From contig JAQGDQ010000184.1 in NCBI GenBank assembly GCA_030141605.1, forward strand, positions 294,001 to 358,000: a DNA stretch of 64,000 bases, in the 5' to 3' direction. The stretch is from Tubiluchus corallicola (taxonomy: Eukaryota; Priapulida; Priapulimorpha; Priapulimorphida; Tubiluchidae). Below the pieces are notes generated by a model that made no database searches, was not told the origin of the DNA, and worked only from the letters and a program-made list of their open reading frames with translations. Positions 60,108-64,000 of this stretch are shown piece after piece. Position numbers and translations under genes: made by a program. Each line of letters starts with the position of its first letter. Within the stretch, counting starts at the first letter, position 1.

Positions 60108-60467
60108 TTAAGGCAGGAACTCGCATTCTAACACATCAAAAATGAAACGGGCAAAATAATTTGTCGTCGAAAAACAATTTTCAACGTTTGATTGTGTTTC
60201 GTATACGCTAGATTGTCTGAAGGAGATGGGCTTTTGCTTCACATAATGAAGCAAGGAAAATTTTTGTCTGCCGGGGACAATGAACTCTGCTGTTTTTGCC
60301 TCTTGGAAAATTCTCAAGAGGGCGCCAATTTGCGTGACGTCATGTAAATTTATGTGCACATGATTTCGCGTCTCGATGCGTCTTTTTGCGTTTGATTTCC
60401 TTAAACTTTTTTTGCAAAAATTGCAATTTTGTAGAAGTTGATTTTCTGCAGTAGTGTCGGCAAACAA
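60108..60467 (-). other. Unassigned 119-codon open frame
   Basis: The longest non-repetitive frame in the last 7 kb, minus strand, with no recognised family. It overlaps GGCGCCAATTTGCGTGACGTCA (60319-60340), which combines an E2F-like GGCGCCAA and a perfect CRE palindrome, so the segment might be regulatory rather than coding. Could be chance. Confidence 0.2.
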
Positions 60468-60479
60468 GTTGTGATACTA

Positions 60480-63400
60480 AACGGACTAACAAACCCTCAA
60501 TTCAAACAGGGAAATCCCTCGGCAAAGAAATTAAAAGGGCAAGTGTTGTGAACTGTCTTCAAGCGAGTGGAGAGAAAGAAAAACGCAAAAACCCACTAAT
60601 TAGTAATTGCATTTTTCTGGATTCTGAAATTTATAATGCAGTCAATAACTGCTTGTATCTCTACTACTTCACATTTTAACAGCCTGTTGTTCCACATATT
60701 TCTTGTGAAAAGTGAAGTGTCTTGAAGGATTGCACATCTGGTAGCGATGGCCATTGTATGGGTGTCTTCTAAATTAAATACAGTTTATATAACATACTTA
60801 ATTAAATTAAACACATTTTTACGTAAGGCTAGACAATAACAATACTGATTGCAATATGATAAAAGACTTACTAACAGCTGCATGGTATTAGAATATACAG
60901 CTCAAAAAATAACACCAAACTAAGTAATAACACCATGACTAAACGTATTCTGCTGTTTATGACTTGGACACGAATGGCAAACGAATCGTTGTATGTGTCG
61001 AAATCATATTAATATTTTTAGTACTTATTTGGTTAACGGTATTTACATACACACAATATTAGTGTCGTGGTGAGTGCACCCGAAATTTAATTTTTGGCCA
61101 TTTGCATATGTACATAGAAAACTGGTTGCTACTTATTGTATAAACACTGGCCCGCTAAGAAGTTCGGCAGTGTTTCGCTTTTTGTAGACATGGAAGTTTT
61201 AGGTGTAGTTCATGGTAATTCTACAATTAGCTACAAGATAATAACAACCTATCAACAAATTATAAATGACAAAAAAGACTACTTTCGAATTGCGATTTGA
61301 ATTGCAGTTCCGGAATCTTGGCTGCTTAGGAAGGAAAGGGAACAAGAAGAAAAATGAGGAGGAGGAGAAAAAGGAAAGACCCGGTGATTTGTACAAATGA
61401 CGCTTGCATTGTATGCGTTTCTATCGATTGCGGATTTTGAAGCTAACGTGAAACACATCATTACCAATGTACGTGCGAAAAACAGCATCAATATGCGTAC
61501 GCGCGCTTCACTGAACATGGTTTGCCTAATAGCATTCCAGCTGATAAGCATAAAAATGTGCAGAATCTAGAAGAAGAATCCGTAAGAATCTTCGAGTAAA
61601 GAAAATGCAGCAAACAAAGGTTCCTCTAATTGACAAGCTGCAACTCGCTGAAAGTTCAACTGGTGGCAAATGAAGTCCAGAGAAAACTCACACAAATCAT
61701 TTTTTCTGTTTTGCTTTATAATCCTCTTCCCATATTACAAACGGGACAGCTGAAACGATATCACTATTACGTTTTGAATGGCGTTTTGTGTAGTTTAAAC
61801 GGTATACTGATCATCGTTTTATGTTGTTTTGTTTGTAATAATCTGTTATTTATTGTGCGTCGCTTCTTTAAATGTTAATATAATGCTGAAATAAATAAAT
61901 TTATTATCTATTTAATTAGTGTTTTAGCTGGTGTATAATAGATCATTTCACACAATGTAATTAAACCCGATGTCAAGCTTACAGACGATTATCATATCAG
62001 CAGTCAACTCTTCAGAGCTTTTTATAAGGTTTTTTTTATACAATTTGGCATAAATTTTGTGCATTATTTTCCTTTCTCCTATTTTCCATTTCTTCGTTTA
62101 AAATGCGATTATCAAACTAAGTAAGTAGAAAAAATGTAGAGCTGTAGTTCTTAGTTATAAATTCACTCTCGAAACAAGTAAAAATAATACTAGTAAGTGA
62201 TTATAAAGACTGAGGCACAACCAGCCACCGATACTTATTTAATAAAGTTCGATTAACGTCGAACTTGTATTTCCAGTGGACCTCCCACTCCAACCATGCA
62301 GCTGTCGCACTTAATAAAACTAGAACACCTTTACTGCAACTTACTAGTAATGCTAGTAATTAGTTGTCCACATACATTAACCTGATTACTATGATGAGTG
62401 ATGTACTTAATACACTGTTAATCCTCCAAGCTCCTGCTGATCACTCTCAATAGAATTCAACTGCATCACCAAACCGTGAAGAGTAGGATTCGCTTCATTG
62501 AACCGTAATAACGAACTTCTGTTTCCTAGTTCTTCGCAGAACTCAGGTGCTCTAGTTTGTGCTACCTACCTTTTAGAATTATTTACACAATATAGCTAAG
62601 CAATGGTTGAAGCATTTTGCTGGATTGATCCTGCAATATACATGTAATTAGTAATTACATATTTCTATAACTCGTCAAATGGAATATGGCCTAACACCGC
62701 ACGACCCTTCTGCTTTCAAGCTACACAGAAATGCATCTATTGTAATGTGGTGATGCTGAGGTAGTCTTGTTTTAATAGACTACGCATTTAAAAGGGAAAG
62801 TGGGAAAGCAAAATGTAGAATACAGTTCATTTTGTTTCCTAGTGGTCAAATCGCACTGTAAGAAACAGTAATTGTTTTACTGTAAAGCGATCCCAAAAAT
62901 TAGCACGTAAAATCTGAGAAGACGGTCGATCTTTTTGTTTTCCAGTTTTTTGCAGGTTTATTTGTTCGTATAGTTAAGAAAAAATTAACTTATTTGTTGG
63001 AATATGACTTATTTTGTGGCTTTCTAATAAGTGATTGCCGTTCTGTGCAAAACTAATCGCTGTGTTTGCGTGACAATGTGAACTGCTATGTAAATGGATC
63101 CCTCCATCTAGGCAGATCGTGTATTTTTGCCATTGCCATTACGGTTGCCATTCGATCAATCTTTCCTAGAGCACCCAGTAGAGGTGCAGACCCTTCACGT
63201 GAAAAACCTGTTAATCTGTACCAAATTTGGTTATTATACCTTCAACTGTTTTAATTTCTGATTTTTTCTTTGACTTTGACTTTTGACATCTTGAACTTAA
63301 AACTAATGGGTTTTTACGCCTTGTCAGACCTACCCCTGTACCCGTTTAGTGATTGTGGCTCTATTGATTTTGATAATTTTAACCTAGTGAAGGTGACTTT

Positions 63401-64000
63401 TGGTTTTAACAATCCAAAATCAAGTTTTTTTTAGATGTTGCCATGTCTGATTTTGTGCCAGATTTCATTCGCTTCATCCGTAATAAACCTTCTAATAAAG
63501 ATCAACTTGCTTCTCAATTACTATAAATTGTGTATTCTATTTTGGCGGTCTTATTTATTTTTCATGTTTTATTGCAAACTAGTCCCACACAGGGAATGAA
63601 ATCATGCTTGCCATTTCTCTGTTGTTTAGGAACATGAATATAGCTAGAAGAGACAACTGCCTGCCTATAGTAGTGTCATTTGAGGTTAGCTTTTCCATTA
63701 GATTGTGTGATACGGGAGCATTAGGCATCTGTAACGTCGGAATGCCGTGCTCGCCTGCGTCACTGTCAGCTTTCATTAAAAAACAGCCGAATGGATGAAG
63801 ACATAATCACGTGACCTACTTTCCTGCCATATTTCAGAGCTGCCAATTCTGAGGATGCAGTCTGGCTAGAGATTCTGGCTAGCTGCATCTATTCGCATTT
63901 AACTAGTGTAGGCCTCTACTCCGCCTCTTTTGTTTTCCGCCTCTTTTGTCAGTACCTCGTCAGATTCATTCATGGCAGTCTTATTAATTCTTTATCGTTA
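60480..64000. other. Intergenic stretch with no recognisable gene
   Basis: Only short frames. A perfect 8-bp-arm inverted repeat AAGTTCGA / TCGAACTT lies at 62245-62266, and a tandem CCGCCTCTTTTGT pair at about 63920-63949. Confidence 0.5.

Overview
This is a stretch of animal nuclear genome, most likely from an invertebrate; I cannot place the phylum. It is AT-rich and gene-poor. The evidence is a multi-exon gene with consensus GT/AG introns, decayed non-LTR retrotransposons, a tRNA-derived SINE, DNA-transposon remnants and long microsatellites. Nothing looks bacterial, viral or organellar.

Only two protein-coding genes can be supported. At 1-8397 (+) lies the 3' part of a type-B carboxylesterase/cholinesterase-family gene: ten exons that join in frame to 545 codons, with an intact Ser-Glu-His triad and a lysine-rich C-terminal tail. 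Its introns hold a 33-bp minisatellite inside a probable hAT-like element (intron 1), an ATC repeat block (intron 8) and an antisense LINE 3' end (intron 9). At 36211-37758 (-) is an apparently intact, uninterrupted cytochrome P450 of mitochondrial type, 515 codons from the first ATG. The two genes are 28 kb apart and nothing suggests they act together, although both families are often involved in lipid or xenobiotic metabolism.

The rest is intergenic and repeat-derived. 9.7-13.5 kb: a frameshifted LINE reverse transcriptase bracketed by two copies of a short repeat pair. 14.8-15.06 kb: a degenerate tandem repeat. 17.4-17.6 kb: a SINE. 18.16-19.69 kb: a long inverted-repeat element whose arms carry a motif recurring about every 150 bp (foldback-like), the least ordinary structure here. 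24.1, 33.5 and 35.0 kb: three copies of one dispersed repeat. 27.3 and 56.6 kb: two inverted copies of another. 41.5-42.1 kb: a LINE 3' end running into a five-motif trinucleotide array. 44.5-45.2 kb: a decayed PIF/Harbinger-like transposon. 48.2-48.9 and 51.0-52.4 kb: minus-strand LINE fragments. 57.3-64 kb: almost nothing recognisable.

All repeat relationships were read by eye from internal similarity, so family names are tentative. I did not find an undescribed multi-gene system.
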